Origin: Vagococcus jeotgali
GTDB taxonomy: Bacteria > Bacillota > Bacilli > Lactobacillales > Vagococcaceae
Assembly: GCF_035918315.1 (NCBI RefSeq)
Contig: NZ_CP142146.1
Span: 1,674,001-1,738,000 of the forward strand
Length of the DNA stretch: 64,000 nucleotides
Direction of reading: 5' to 3'
Below are positions 37,546-45,222 of this stretch, in pieces (the stretch's first letter is position 1; the number at the start of each line of letters is the position of its first letter). A program made the translations under genes and the position numbers. The notes under the pieces were generated by a model. The model was not told where the DNA came from. It worked only from the letters and a program-made list of their open reading frames with translations, and searched no databases.

Positions 37546-38610
37546 CTATAAGATGATAAGCTCTTTTGTTGAATGTGTCAATCGGTCCATACCATCTTCA
37601 GTAATCAACATGTCATCTTCAATCCTAACTCCACCAATACCTGGCAAATAAATCCCTGGCTCATTTGTAATGATATTACCTGGAACAAAAGCTTTATCCG
37701 CCACTTTAGAAACATTAGGCCCTTCATGAATCTCTAAACCAATACCATGCCCTGTCGAGTGACCAAACGCTTCACCGTATCCATGTTCTGTAATATAATC
37801 TCTAGCTACTGCATCAAGCTCAATACCTGTCATACCAGGTTTTGCTACATCCAACACACGTTGCTGGGCACCTTTTACAATTTGGTAAATTTCTTTTAAC
37901 TTATCACTTGGTTCACCTAAAGAAATAGTACGAGTCATATCAGATACATACCCGTCATAATAGCATCCAAAGTCAATGGTGATAAAATCACCTTCTTCAA
38001 TAACCTTGTCACTAGCAACACCATGAGGCATAGCTGACCTTAAACCACTTGCTACAATCGTTTCAAATGAAACACCACTAGCTCCTAGACTTCTCATATA
38101 AAAATCTAGCTCGTTTGCAACTTGAATCTCCGTCATACCAGGCTTAATATATGTTAAAATATGCTCAAAAGCTGAATCTGCAATTTGACAAGCTTTACGG
38201 ATTGTTTCAATTTCAGAAACATCTTTCACTTCACGTAATGACTCAATTATACCTGTAACTGGAATTAAATCACACTCAACTAATCTTTCTAATTCTGTAT
38301 ATTGGAAAAACGTTACAGTTTGTTCTTCAAAAGCCATATTAGCTAAAGCTAAATGGTTAACTAAATCTCCTAATTCTTCGTATAAAGGTTTAACATTTTT
38401 AATAATTTTATAACCTTCACACTGCTCACTTGCTTGTTCTGTATATCTAAAGTCTGTGACAAAATAAGCGTGTTCTAAAGTAATCAGTGCTAAACCTGTC
38501 GTCCCAGTAAACCCTGTTAAATAACGCAAGTTAAACTCGTTAGTAATTAAAAAACTATCAAGATCATGCTCTCTCATCTTGCTTCGTAATTTTTCCACAC
38601 GTTCTATCAT
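37546..38610 (-). CDS. pepP: Xaa-Pro aminopeptidase/dipeptidase of the M24B family
   Basis: 354 residues. N-terminal creatinase-like domain (DSFLITNEFNLRYLTGFTG) and C-terminal pita-bread metalloprotease domain with ligands in FITIDFGCYYDGYVSDMTRT, GHSTGHGIGLEIHEGP, TNEPGIYLPGIGGVRIEDD. It should remove residues next to proline from peptides in the cytoplasm; whether it is an aminopeptidase (YqhT/PepP) or prolidase (PepQ) cannot be decided by eye. It stands 67 bp upstream of the asp23 gene. The IS insertion at 38688 lies 77 bp upstream of its start and may carry or displace its promoter. Confidence 0.92.
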   Translation of the reverse strand: MIERVEKLRSKMREHDLDSFLITNEFNLRYLTGFTGTTGLALITLEHAYFVTDFRYTEQASEQCEGYKIIKNVKPLYEELGDLVNHLALANMAFEEQTVTFFQYTELERLVECDLIPVTGIIESLREVKDVSEIETIRKACQIADSAFEHILTYIKPGMTEIQVANELDFYMRSLGASGVSFETIVASGLRSAMPHGVASDKVIEEGDFITIDFGCYYDGYVSDMTRTISLGEPSDKLKEIYQIVKGAQQRVLDVAKPGMTGIELDAVARDYITEHGYGEAFGHSTGHGIGLEIHEGPNVSKVADKAFVPGNIITNEPGIYLPGIGGVRIEDDMLITEDGMDRLTHSTKELIIL

Positions 38611-38679
38611 TTACGTCGCCTCTTTTCGTTGTTCTTCTATACATTATAGCAAATATAATGAATAAATAAAACGAAAAGG

Positions 38680-38687
38680 AAATAAAA
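38680..38687. repeat. Left target-site duplication of the ISL3 element
   Basis: AAATAAAA immediately left of the IS; the same eight bases follow the right end at 40179-40186. Eight-bp AT-rich duplications are usual for ISL3. Confidence 0.85.
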
Positions 38688-40178
38688 GGGTCTATAATAA
38701 ATCGTGTTGATGGATAGTTTCCATTAATACGATTTTTTGTTTTTAAATACAAAAAGGAACATCCAAACATGATAAAATAAAGTCGACAAAAACCAAATTA
38801 TTAGGAGGATGTTCCCATGGATAATCATACTAGAAAATTACTTAATTTAACAGACAAATCTATTATTTTTGAAAAAGATTGGTTAACTGAGGCTACTATT
38901 AGAGGTAGACGCTCAAATATAATAAGGGGAAGACTAACGTCTCCAGACAGAATATGCCCCTCTTGTCATCAGAATACGTGTGTTAAAAATGGTACTTATA
39001 CTACTAAAACACAACTACCAGAGTTTAATAGGGTCACAACTTATTTAGAACTTAAAAGAGAACGATATCTATGTAAAGAATGTCATACAACATTCAGTGC
39101 TGATACTGCGTTAGTCGATGACTATTGTCATATATCGAAAACATTAAAGTATCAAATCGCCTTAGATTTGAAAGAAGATCGTTCAAGAAAAGAGATCGCT
39201 AGATTCCATCATGTTTCTGATAACACGGTACAACGTGTTTTATACGACTTTACCAACCACTGTCTAACCAACTTTCAACATCTACCAAAAGTACTATGTG
39301 TCGATGAATTTAAATCAACTAAGTCATGTCAATCTGGTATGAGCTTTATTTGTGCTGATGCTGAAAGTAAAAAGATTATTGATATTTTACCAGATAGACG
39401 TCTCTTCTCTCTTATTAAGTACTTCCTGAAATACTCCAGAAAAGAGCGGTTAAAAGTGAAGTTTCTCGTCATGGATATGAATGCCAACTACGGTGGCCTT
39501 CTTAAAACTGTATTTCCACATGCAGAGATTGTGACAGATAGATTCCATATCATTCAGCATATCAATCGTTCTTTTAATCAACTAAGAATAAAAGAAATGA
39601 ATCAATTAAAACGTTATGATAATGAAGAAGCAAAACAATACCGGAGAATAAAAAAATATTGGAAACTATTTTTAAAAGACTCTAGTCAATTAAGTGCCAC
39701 TACATATAGTAATTATCCTCTTTTCAATAAAAGTATGACACAAGTTGGTGTCATTGAAGAACTTCTTTCCTATAACTCAACTATAAAAATCGCATATGAT
39801 TATATACAAGAGTTAAAATATGCTTATGAAACAAAGGATTCAGACTTATTTTTAGAATTAACTCATTCTATCTCTAATGAGCTTCCTAAGGAATTTAAAG
39901 CCAAATTCAAAACATTCCAAACCTTCAGGCAAGGTGTTACCAATGCTTTAAATTATTCTTATTCAAATGGTTTTTTAGAAGGAATTAACAACCGAATCAA
40001 AGCTATCAAACGAACAGCCTATGGTTACCGAAATTTCTTAACTTTTAAGCGACGGATTTTCCTTATTCAAGGTCAATCATTTCAATTTAATTAAAAAGAA
40101 GAAGGAGGAAAAATCCCCCTTCTTCTAATGCCCTTATTTTATCAATTTTTAAATATCAACACGATTTGACGAAGAGCC
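38688..40178 (+). mobile_element. ISL3-family insertion sequence, 1491 bp
   Basis: The ends are inverted repeats: GGGTCTATAATAAATCGTGT on the left, and GGCTCTTCGTCAAATCGTGT read inward from the right, 18 of 24 positions identical including a perfect 13-base inner block (AAATCGTGTTGAT). One transposase gene fills the element, followed by a hairpin (AGAAGAAGG-AGG with CCC-CCTTCTTCT). Flanks are perfect 8-bp AAATAAAA duplications, so insertion is recent and simple. It landed in the A/T run behind the rpmA terminator, upstream of pepP. Confidence 0.92.
38817..40094 (+). CDS. ISL3-family transposase
   Basis: 425 residues, full length for the family. The N-terminal zinc-finger region has CPSCHQNTC near residue 48 and CKECHTTF near 92, followed by a helix-turn-helix (SRKEIARFHHVSDNTVQRVLYDF). 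The DDE domain shows KVLCVDEFKSTK (first Asp), LVMDMNANYGGL (second Asp) and, late, SNGFLEGINNRIKAIKRTAYG with the conserved Glu. AGGAGG precedes the ATG by about eight bases. No stop or frameshift is seen, so the enzyme is probably active. Confidence 0.93.
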   Translation: MDNHTRKLLNLTDKSIIFEKDWLTEATIRGRRSNIIRGRLTSPDRICPSCHQNTCVKNGTYTTKTQLPEFNRVTTYLELKRERYLCKECHTTFSADTALVDDYCHISKTLKYQIALDLKEDRSRKEIARFHHVSDNTVQRVLYDFTNHCLTNFQHLPKVLCVDEFKSTKSCQSGMSFICADAESKKIIDILPDRRLFSLIKYFLKYSRKERLKVKFLVMDMNANYGGLLKTVFPHAEIVTDRFHIIQHINRSFNQLRIKEMNQLKRYDNEEAKQYRRIKKYWKLFLKDSSQLSATTYSNYPLFNKSMTQVGVIEELLSYNSTIKIAYDYIQELKYAYETKDSDLFLELTHSISNELPKEFKAKFKTFQTFRQGVTNALNYSYSNGFLEGINNRIKAIKRTAYGYRNFLTFKRRIFLIQGQSFQFN

Positions 40179-40186
40179 AAATAAAA
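40179..40186. repeat. Right target-site duplication of the ISL3 element
   Basis: AAATAAAA, identical to 38680-38687. Confidence 0.85.
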
Positions 40187-40217
40187 AAGCAACCCGCTCC
40201 TAAGAACAAGTTGCTTT
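40183..40217 (-). terminator. rpmA operon terminator
   Basis: Minus strand: AAAGCAAC, 16-base loop, GTTGCTTT followed by TTTATTT. It ends the rplU-prp-rpmA transcript. The ISL3 element inserted exactly at its U-tract, and the duplication AAATAAAA preserves the T-run. Confidence 0.8.
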
Positions 40218-40228
40218 AGATACAAATA

Positions 40229-40513
40229 TTATTTTGCGATTGGGTAAACTGATACTTGAGTTTTGCTACGACCTTTGCGTTCAAAACGAACAACACCGTC
40301 CACTTTAGCAAACAATGTATCGTCTCCACCACGACCAACGTTTTCACCTGGATAAATTTTAGTTCCGCGTTGACGGTATAAAATTGAACCTCCAGTTACT
40401 GTTTGTCCATCAGCACGTTTAGCACCTAAACGTTTTGATTGAGAGTCACGACCGTTAGTTGTAGAACCCCCACCTTTTTTATGAGCGAATAATTGTAAAT
40501 TCATTGTTAACAT
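40229..40513 (-). CDS. rpmA: Ribosomal protein bL27 with Prp-cleaved N-terminus
   Basis: 94 residues from ATG 40513, eight bases after GGAGG. It begins [18 protein letters not shown]: Firmicute L27 carries this N-terminal extension, which the Prp protease removes after LQLF to expose AHKKGGGS. The remainder is normal L27 ([26 protein letters not shown]). It lies in the 50S subunit near the peptidyl transferase centre. It is the third gene of rplU-prp-rpmA and overlaps neither neighbour when the correct start is used. Confidence 0.97.
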   Translation of the reverse strand: MLTMNLQLFAHKKGGGSTTNGRDSQSKRLGAKRADGQTVTGGSILYRQRGTKIYPGENVGRGGDDTLFAKVDGVVRFERKGRSKTQVSVYPIAK

Positions 40514-40526
40514 GACATGCACCTCC

Positions 40527-40853
40527 TTACTCACTTTGAGTCTTTATAAATGTCTTATTGTCGGTCTCAATTGCTTTTAAGCCAATTAATAAGCTTTCAA
40601 CAAGTAAATTAGTTACCCTTATTTGTTCATCAGACAGCTCTTGTAATCTTTCGAAATACAAATAACCAGATTCTGATTCAACTAAAGGTATGTACTCAGC
40701 TAATTGATTAATACTATTGACTGTATTAATTGATAATGCTGACACAGCAGCACACACAATATCATAACCAAAAGGGCCAGACCCTGCATGACCACTTATT
40801 TCAAAAGAAACATAATCACCTGATTTAGACTGTTTAAATTTAGCTTCAATCAC
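40527..40853 (-). CDS. prp: Ribosomal-processing cysteine protease Prp
   Basis: 108 residues of the YsxB/Prp family. [28 protein letters not shown] holds the catalytic His22 and Cys34. It cleaves the N-terminal extension of L27, whose cleavage motif is present in the adjacent rpmA. The gene lies between rplU and rpmA, 13 bp before the true rpmA start, as in other Firmicutes. Confidence 0.96.
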   Translation of the reverse strand: MIEAKFKQSKSGDYVSFEISGHAGSGPFGYDIVCAAVSALSINTVNSINQLAEYIPLVESESGYLYFERLQELSDEQIRVTNLLVESLLIGLKAIETDNKTFIKTQSE

Positions 40854-40876
40854 AATGAGCCCCCTACTTTCTCATC

Positions 40877-41185
40877 TTAAGCGTTGATAGCGTCGATCAT
40901 AACTTTAGTGTATGGTTGACGGTGTCCTTGTTTACGATGAGAATCTTTTTTAGCTTTATATTTGAAAGTAACAACTTTCTTTTGTTTTCCTTGTTTTTCA
41001 ACAGTTCCTTCAACAGTTGCACCTTCGACGATTGGAGTACCAACTTTCATTGAATCTCCACCTACTAAAACGACTTCATCAAACACAACTTTCTCGCCAG
41101 CTTCTGCGTCTAATTTTTCAACGTAGATTGCTTGACCTACTTCAACTTTTAATTGTTTTCCACCAGTTTTTACAATAGCGTACAT
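40877..41185 (-). CDS. rplU: Ribosomal protein bL21
   Basis: 102 residues starting [18 protein letters not shown] at ATG 41185; the eight codons before it belong to the leader. Near the C-terminus the conserved [20 protein letters not shown] binds 23S rRNA. It is a 50S protein and heads the rplU-prp-rpmA operon behind an L21 leader RNA. Confidence 0.97.
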   Translation of the reverse strand: MYAIVKTGGKQLKVEVGQAIYVEKLDAEAGEKVVFDEVVLVGGDSMKVGTPIVEGATVEGTVEKQGKQKKVVTFKYKAKKDSHRKQGHRQPYTKVMIDAINA

Positions 41186-41189
41186 GTTT

Positions 41190-41295
41190 GCTTCGCACCT
41201 CCCTTTCATTGACTATAGACACGCCGTTACAAGTGGCATAAGCTCTTTAAAACTTGCTCCGTGCGGTTGTAGTTGTGGTGCACACAAATACAACA
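41190..41295 (-). ncRNA. L21 leader (ribosomal protein leader RNA)
   Basis: The minus strand between the promoter at 41301 and rplU holds a structured leader with GTGCACCACAACTACAACCG, CGGAGCAAG and GGCATAAGCTC on the complementary strand, and a final GGAGGTGCG ribosome site. Position and sequence agree with the known Firmicute L21 leader, thought to mediate feedback on the operon. Boundaries are approximate. Confidence 0.75.
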
Positions 41296-41300
41296 TTAGA

Positions 41301-41329
41301 ATTATACCAAAATCAAAAAGAAAGGTCAA
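41301..41329 (-). promoter_or_regulatory. Promoter of the rplU-prp-rpmA operon
   Basis: Minus strand TTGACC, 17-bp spacer, TATAAT (revcomp ATTATA at 41301-41306, GGTCAA at 41324-41329). The -35 box lies inside the tetR-side terminator hairpin. Confidence 0.85.
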
Positions 41330-41355
41330 TAGAATATCGACCTTTCTTTTTGATA
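41319..41355 (-). terminator. Terminator of the TetR gene, overlapping the rplU promoter
   Basis: AAAAAGAAAGGTC at 41317-41329 pairs with GACCTTTCTTTTT at 41341-41353, loop of about eleven bases. On the minus strand it ends the TetR transcript 5 bp after its stop codon; its distal arm is the -35 region of the next promoter. Confidence 0.8.
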
Positions 41356-41359
41356 TTTT

Positions 41360-41974
41360 TTATGCAGACTCTGATACAAAAAAGTCAGATAGACCAACTT
41401 CTTCAAATAAATCAGAACGATACATTTTCGCTACCATAGTTGCGATATAATGATTTGCATAAATTTGTCCTTCTACTACCCACGCATCAGAAATTCCAAG
41501 TAGCGAGTAAGCAATAAAGTTATTTATTAATTCTTTCGGCATTTTTCTTACTGGAATTGAATTCCCATAATTAACGTGTTCTAAAAGATAATCATATAGT
41601 CTATCACTGAATAACAGACGATACTTCTCAGCATCATTTTCCTTAAGCAATGTTACAAAAAATTCTGGTGACTGCCCGATATAAGAAAATACTCGATCTA
41701 AAACAATTTGTGGAATTTTTTTATCTTCATCCTCATCATAGGCTTTATAAATGACAACATCATTATAAAAGTCTTCGATGATCTCTTCCATAATTGTTTC
41801 AATAAACGTATCTTTATCTCGGTAGTGTAAGTAGAACGTTCCCCTAGTAACTCCTGCACGATTTGTTAAATCTTTAATATTCATTTCACTTAAACTACGT
41901 GTTTTTAACAAATCTAAAAAAGCCTGTCTCAATTTTTTACGAGTTTTAATCACTCGTGGATCAATTTTCCCCAT
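41360..41974 (-). CDS. TetR/AcrR family transcriptional regulator
   Basis: 204 residues. The DNA-binding domain is typical: TRKKLRQAFLDLLKTRSLSEMNIKDLTNRAGVTRG in pieces over 11-45, then TFYLHYRDKDTFIE. The ligand domain resembles the TetR_C_8-type seen in many Firmicute regulators and shows no residue pattern I can tie to a ligand. AAGGGG precedes the ATG. No adjacent transporter or enzyme gene shares its strand closely, so its target is unknown; the gene is a single transcription unit with its own terminator. Confidence 0.88.
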   Translation of the reverse strand: MGKIDPRVIKTRKKLRQAFLDLLKTRSLSEMNIKDLTNRAGVTRGTFYLHYRDKDTFIETIMEEIIEDFYNDVVIYKAYDEDEDKKIPQIVLDRVFSYIGQSPEFFVTLLKENDAEKYRLLFSDRLYDYLLEHVNYGNSIPVRKMPKELINNFIAYSLLGISDAWVVEGQIYANHYIATMVAKMYRSDLFEEVGLSDFFVSESA

Positions 41975-42209
41975 TTTTCATTCCCCTTAACATTCAAATT
42001 GATTATCTTATTGTTTAAAGCTTCCCAATTCTTTCAACAATACTGAGGTTAGTATATAACAAGTATTTCCTTTTTGTCTAGCATTATTCGTAAGTGTTCA
42101 ATTAAACTCTACATATTCTTCTTATTTCATTTAATAGTCTTATCTGTTTGTTAGGGTTTATAAGGTTTTGGGGAGCCTAAAAAAATATTAAAATTTTTTT
42201 AAAAAAATA

Positions 42210-42238
42210 TTGACTATCGGCTTAAAATTGATTATGAT
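42210..42238 (+). promoter_or_regulatory. Promoter of tRNA-Arg
   Basis: TTGACT at 42210-42215, 17-bp spacer, TATGAT at 42233-42238, preceded by an A/T tract (42180-42209) like an UP element. The rest of the gap from 41975 holds nothing recognised beyond AT-rich sequence and the TetR ribosome site. Confidence 0.85.
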
Positions 42239-42274
42239 AGTTATGTTGTTCGGTAACGAGCACCAAACAAACCA

Positions 42275-42348
42275 GTCGCAGTAGCTCAGCTGGATAGAGC
42301 ATTCGCCTTCTAAGCGAACGGTCGGGGGTTCGAATCCCTCCTGCGACG
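42275..42348 (+). tRNA. tRNA-Arg (anticodon TCT)
   Basis: Acceptor arms GTCGCAG and CTGCGAC pair perfectly; the anticodon stem TTCGC/GCGAA encloses loop CTTCTAA with anticodon TCT (Arg, AGA/AGG codons); the T arm is GGGGG-TTCGAAT-CCCTC. The discriminator base is G. CCA is not encoded. It stands alone with its own promoter and terminator. Confidence 0.96.
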
Positions 42349-42354
42349 TCATAT

Positions 42355-42393
42355 AAAAAAACAGGGTTGCCTTTTGGGGCAATCCTGTTTTTT
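42355..42393. terminator. Bidirectional terminator between tRNA-Arg and trmR
   Basis: AAACAGG-G-TTGCC pairs with GGCAA-T-CCTGTTT, with T-runs in both directions. It closes the tRNA transcript on the plus strand and trmR on the minus strand; the trmR stop codon overlaps its edge. Confidence 0.85.
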
Positions 42394-43081
42394 ATATGCC
42401 TAACTCTATTTCCTCTACATCTTTAGAAATTAATAACACACCATCTCCTAAAGGTAAAATAGTCACAGTTAAATCTGGATGATTAAGAACTGTGTCATAC
42501 AACAAGTTTAATTTTCGGTAAATAGTTCTTTGATTTCTTGGGATATCCTGAATGTCATGCATGACCGTCCCAGCTTGAAACACATCATCCAACATCACGG
42601 AACCACCTTTTTTTATCAACCTTAAACAATCTGGCAAAAATTCAATGTATTTACTTTTAGCACTATCCATAAAAATAAAGTCATAAGGTCCAGTTAAAGT
42701 CGATAAAACATCCTTAGCATCTCCTTCTAAAAGAGTCACCTGCTCACTAATCCCCATTTTTTCAAAGGTCAATTTAGCTTTTCTAATCATGACATCAAAA
42801 CGGTCAATAGTCGTCACATGACTTCCCTCACCCATAGCTTCCACCATTAAACTTGCTGAAAAACCCACAGCTGTTCCAATTTCCAACACATTTTTAGCTT
42901 TAATTTGCTTTAGGAAAAAATTCAAAAAAGTCGCTGTTTCATTAGGAATAATCGGAACTCCTGATTCTGTCGCTTCTTTTTGCACTTCTCCTAACATTCC
43001 TGTCATACCAGGTTGTCTTTTTCTAACTAAAGTCAAAATATCATCCGACAAAACCGAACGATGCATCATTTCATTTCTCAT
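42392..43081 (-). CDS. trmR: Class I SAM-dependent O-methyltransferase, TrmR/YrrM type
   Basis: 229 residues of the COMT-like family. KNVLEIGTAVGFSASLM is the SAM-binding motif, YDFIFMDSAKSKYIEFL and MLDDVFQAG carry the metal-binding Asp residues. The Bacillus homologue YrrM (TrmR) methylates 5-hydroxyuridine at the tRNA wobble position, which is the best guess here; a catechol-type substrate cannot be excluded from sequence alone. It is convergent with tRNA-Arg, sharing a terminator, and divergent from fbp. Confidence 0.87.
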   Translation of the reverse strand: MRNEMMHRSVLSDDILTLVRKRQPGMTGMLGEVQKEATESGVPIIPNETATFLNFFLKQIKAKNVLEIGTAVGFSASLMVEAMGEGSHVTTIDRFDVMIRKAKLTFEKMGISEQVTLLEGDAKDVLSTLTGPYDFIFMDSAKSKYIEFLPDCLRLIKKGGSVMLDDVFQAGTVMHDIQDIPRNQRTIYRKLNLLYDTVLNHPDLTVTILPLGDGVLLISKDVEEIELGI

Positions 43082-43165
43082 AACAAACCCCTTTCTTACT
43101 TACCAATAAATTATACAAATTTCTCAAACGAATTACAATCACACTTTATAATAATTGGTATAGAT

Positions 43166-43194
43166 TTGACTATTTTTTGTTTTTGAACTATTAT
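43166..43194 (+). promoter_or_regulatory. Promoter of fbp
   Basis: TTGACT at 43166-43171, 17-bp spacer, TATTAT at 43189-43194, 31 bp before the chosen ATG. Confidence 0.8.
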
Positions 43195-43224
43195 AATTTA
43201 AAAACTCAGAAAGGTATAGTCGTA

Positions 43225-45135
43225 ATGAATAACAAATATTTATCTTTACTAGCCAAATCTTACCCAACTAAAGAAAGTATCATTAGAGAAATTATTAATT
43301 TAAAAGCAATCCAACGTTTACCTAAAGGTACTGAATATTTCGTTAGTGATCTACACGGGGAATTTAATGCTTTTCAACACATTTTAAGAAACGGTTCAGG
43401 AAGTGTTAAAGAAAAAATCAAAGAAGTATTCAAAGAACAGTTAACATGTTACGAACAAAATGAATTAGCTTCCTTAATTTACTACCCAGAAGAAACATTA
43501 AATCACTTGAATACCGAATTAAATAAAGAATGGTTTGAGGTCACTATTGATCAGTTAATCGAGCTGACAAAACACTCTGGTAGAAAATATACCCGCTCTA
43601 AAGTTAGAAAAGCTCTACCACAAAGATATGCTTATATTATCGAGGAATTACTGTATCAAATTAAGGATAACGACAATAAAACAGACTACTATAATCAGAT
43701 CATATTAGACATTATACAACTAGGCCAATCAGACTCTTTGATTACCGATTTATGCTATACCATTCAAGAACTTGTTGTAGACCACCTTCATGTCGTTGGA
43801 GATATTTATGATAGAGGACCAGAACCAGACAACATCATGGAAGCGCTTATTAATTATCATTCTGTAGATATTCAGTGGGGTAACCACGATGTCATTTGGA
43901 TAGGAGCTGCTGCAGGTTCTCCTATTTGTATTATGGCAATCATTAGAATTTGTGCAAGATATAATAATTTAGATATCATTGAAGATACATATGGTATTAA
44001 CTTACGATCTTTATCAACCTATGCTAATCAGCACTATACTGAAAACAAAGCTTTTATACCTAAGACAGAAACAAGTAAAGACTCAAAAAAACAAGATCTT
44101 TTAGAGATAACCAATATTCATCAAGCATCAGCTATTTTGCAGTTCAAACTAGAAGAACAATTGATAACTAGACGACCTGAATTCAAGATGGAACATCGAC
44201 AATTATTAAATAAAATCGATTACAACACATCTAGTATCTCAATTAAAGGCACACACTACTCCTTAACAAATACCTGTTTCAAGACAATTGATCCAGTTAA
44301 CCCTTCAAAATTAACACAAGAAGAAAAAGTGATTATCGACAAATTAGTCCATAACTTTATTCATTCAGAGAAATTACAGCGACATATTGATTTTCTAATG
44401 AAAAAAGGTAGCATGTACCTGATTTACAACAACAATCTCTTACTACATGGGTGCATCCCTTTAAATGAGGATGGTTCTCTTAAAACATTCACCATTCAAA
44501 ACCAACAGTTAAAAGGCAGGGAATTATTAGACTTTTTTGAAGATAATTTGAGATCTGCTTATAAAAACAAAAAAGAACGTGAAGATTTTGCTACTGATTT
44601 AATTTGGTATTTATGGACTGGGGAATTATCTTCTTTATTTGGAAAAAAAGAAATGACGACTTTTGAACGATATTTCATCCAAGATACTACGACACATCTA
44701 GAGGAAAAAAACCCTTATTACGCTAAACGTGAAGACAAGCAAATTATTCAAAGTATTTTGAAAGAATTCGGTTTATCTAGCGAGCATAGTCATTTGATAA
44801 ACGGGCATACACCCGTTAAAGAAATAAAAGGAGAAAGCCCTATTAAAGCTGAAGGAAAAATGTTAGTGATTGATGGTGGTTTTTCTAAACCTTATCAAAA
44901 AATGACTGGTTTAGCCGGTTACACACTCCTGTATAACTCTTATGGTATGCAACTTGTAGCACACAAGCCTTTTTCTTCCGTTCATGACGTTATTACCCAG
45001 CACGATGACATTATCTCCATTAAACGCCTAGTGGATCAACCAACTAAACGTCAGTTAGTGAAAGACACAACAATTGGTCAACAACTTCAAGAATCCATTA
45101 ACGACCTAACCAATTTACTCAATTTTTTAACTTAA
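43225..45135 (+). CDS. fbp: Class III fructose-1,6-bisphosphatase
   Basis: 636 residues from ATG 43225 (AGAAAGG ten bases upstream; the earlier in-frame Met lies at the -10 box). The metallophosphoesterase motifs are in order: FVSDLHGEFNAFQH near 39, GDIYDRGPEPDN near 185, WGNHDVIW near 205 and INGHTPVKE near 530. The length fits the class III enzymes specific to Firmicutes. It performs the gluconeogenic step fructose-1,6-bisphosphate to fructose-6-phosphate. It is a single gene with its own promoter and terminator. Confidence 0.97.
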   Translation: MNNKYLSLLAKSYPTKESIIREIINLKAIQRLPKGTEYFVSDLHGEFNAFQHILRNGSGSVKEKIKEVFKEQLTCYEQNELASLIYYPEETLNHLNTELNKEWFEVTIDQLIELTKHSGRKYTRSKVRKALPQRYAYIIEELLYQIKDNDNKTDYYNQIILDIIQLGQSDSLITDLCYTIQELVVDHLHVVGDIYDRGPEPDNIMEALINYHSVDIQWGNHDVIWIGAAAGSPICIMAIIRICARYNNLDIIEDTYGINLRSLSTYANQHYTENKAFIPKTETSKDSKKQDLLEITNIHQASAILQFKLEEQLITRRPEFKMEHRQLLNKIDYNTSSISIKGTHYSLTNTCFKTIDPVNPSKLTQEEKVIIDKLVHNFIHSEKLQRHIDFLMKKGSMYLIYNNNLLLHGCIPLNEDGSLKTFTIQNQQLKGRELLDFFEDNLRSAYKNKKEREDFATDLIWYLWTGELSSLFGKKEMTTFERYFIQDTTTHLEEKNPYYAKREDKQIIQSILKEFGLSSEHSHLINGHTPVKEIKGESPIKAEGKMLVIDGGFSKPYQKMTGLAGYTLLYNSYGMQLVAHKPFSSVHDVITQHDDIISIKRLVDQPTKRQLVKDTTIGQQLQESINDLTNLLNFLT

Positions 45136-45138
45136 CAA

Positions 45139-45186
45139 AAAAGATACTTGCTATTCGCACATGTTGTGTCATAGCAAGTATCTTTT
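45139..45186. terminator. fbp/pncB intergenic terminator
   Basis: A perfect 16-bp stem, AAAAGATACTTGCTAT with ATAGCAAGTATCTTTT, 3 bp after the fbp stop; symmetrical, so it can serve pncB from the other side too. Confidence 0.88.
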
Positions 45187-45222
45187 ATTAAAATGAGATG
45201 ATCCATTCCTAAAACGTGTTAA

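Noticed and set aside
38564-38770. Minus-strand 68-codon frame at the pepP start and IS left end
   Set aside because: It spans the IS junction and the pepP start, has low-complexity hydrophobic sequence and no support.
42188-42382. 64-codon minus-strand frame with SQEGFEPPTVRLEGECSIQL
   Set aside because: It is antisense to tRNA-Arg; this peptide pattern is a common false ORF made by tRNA sequence.
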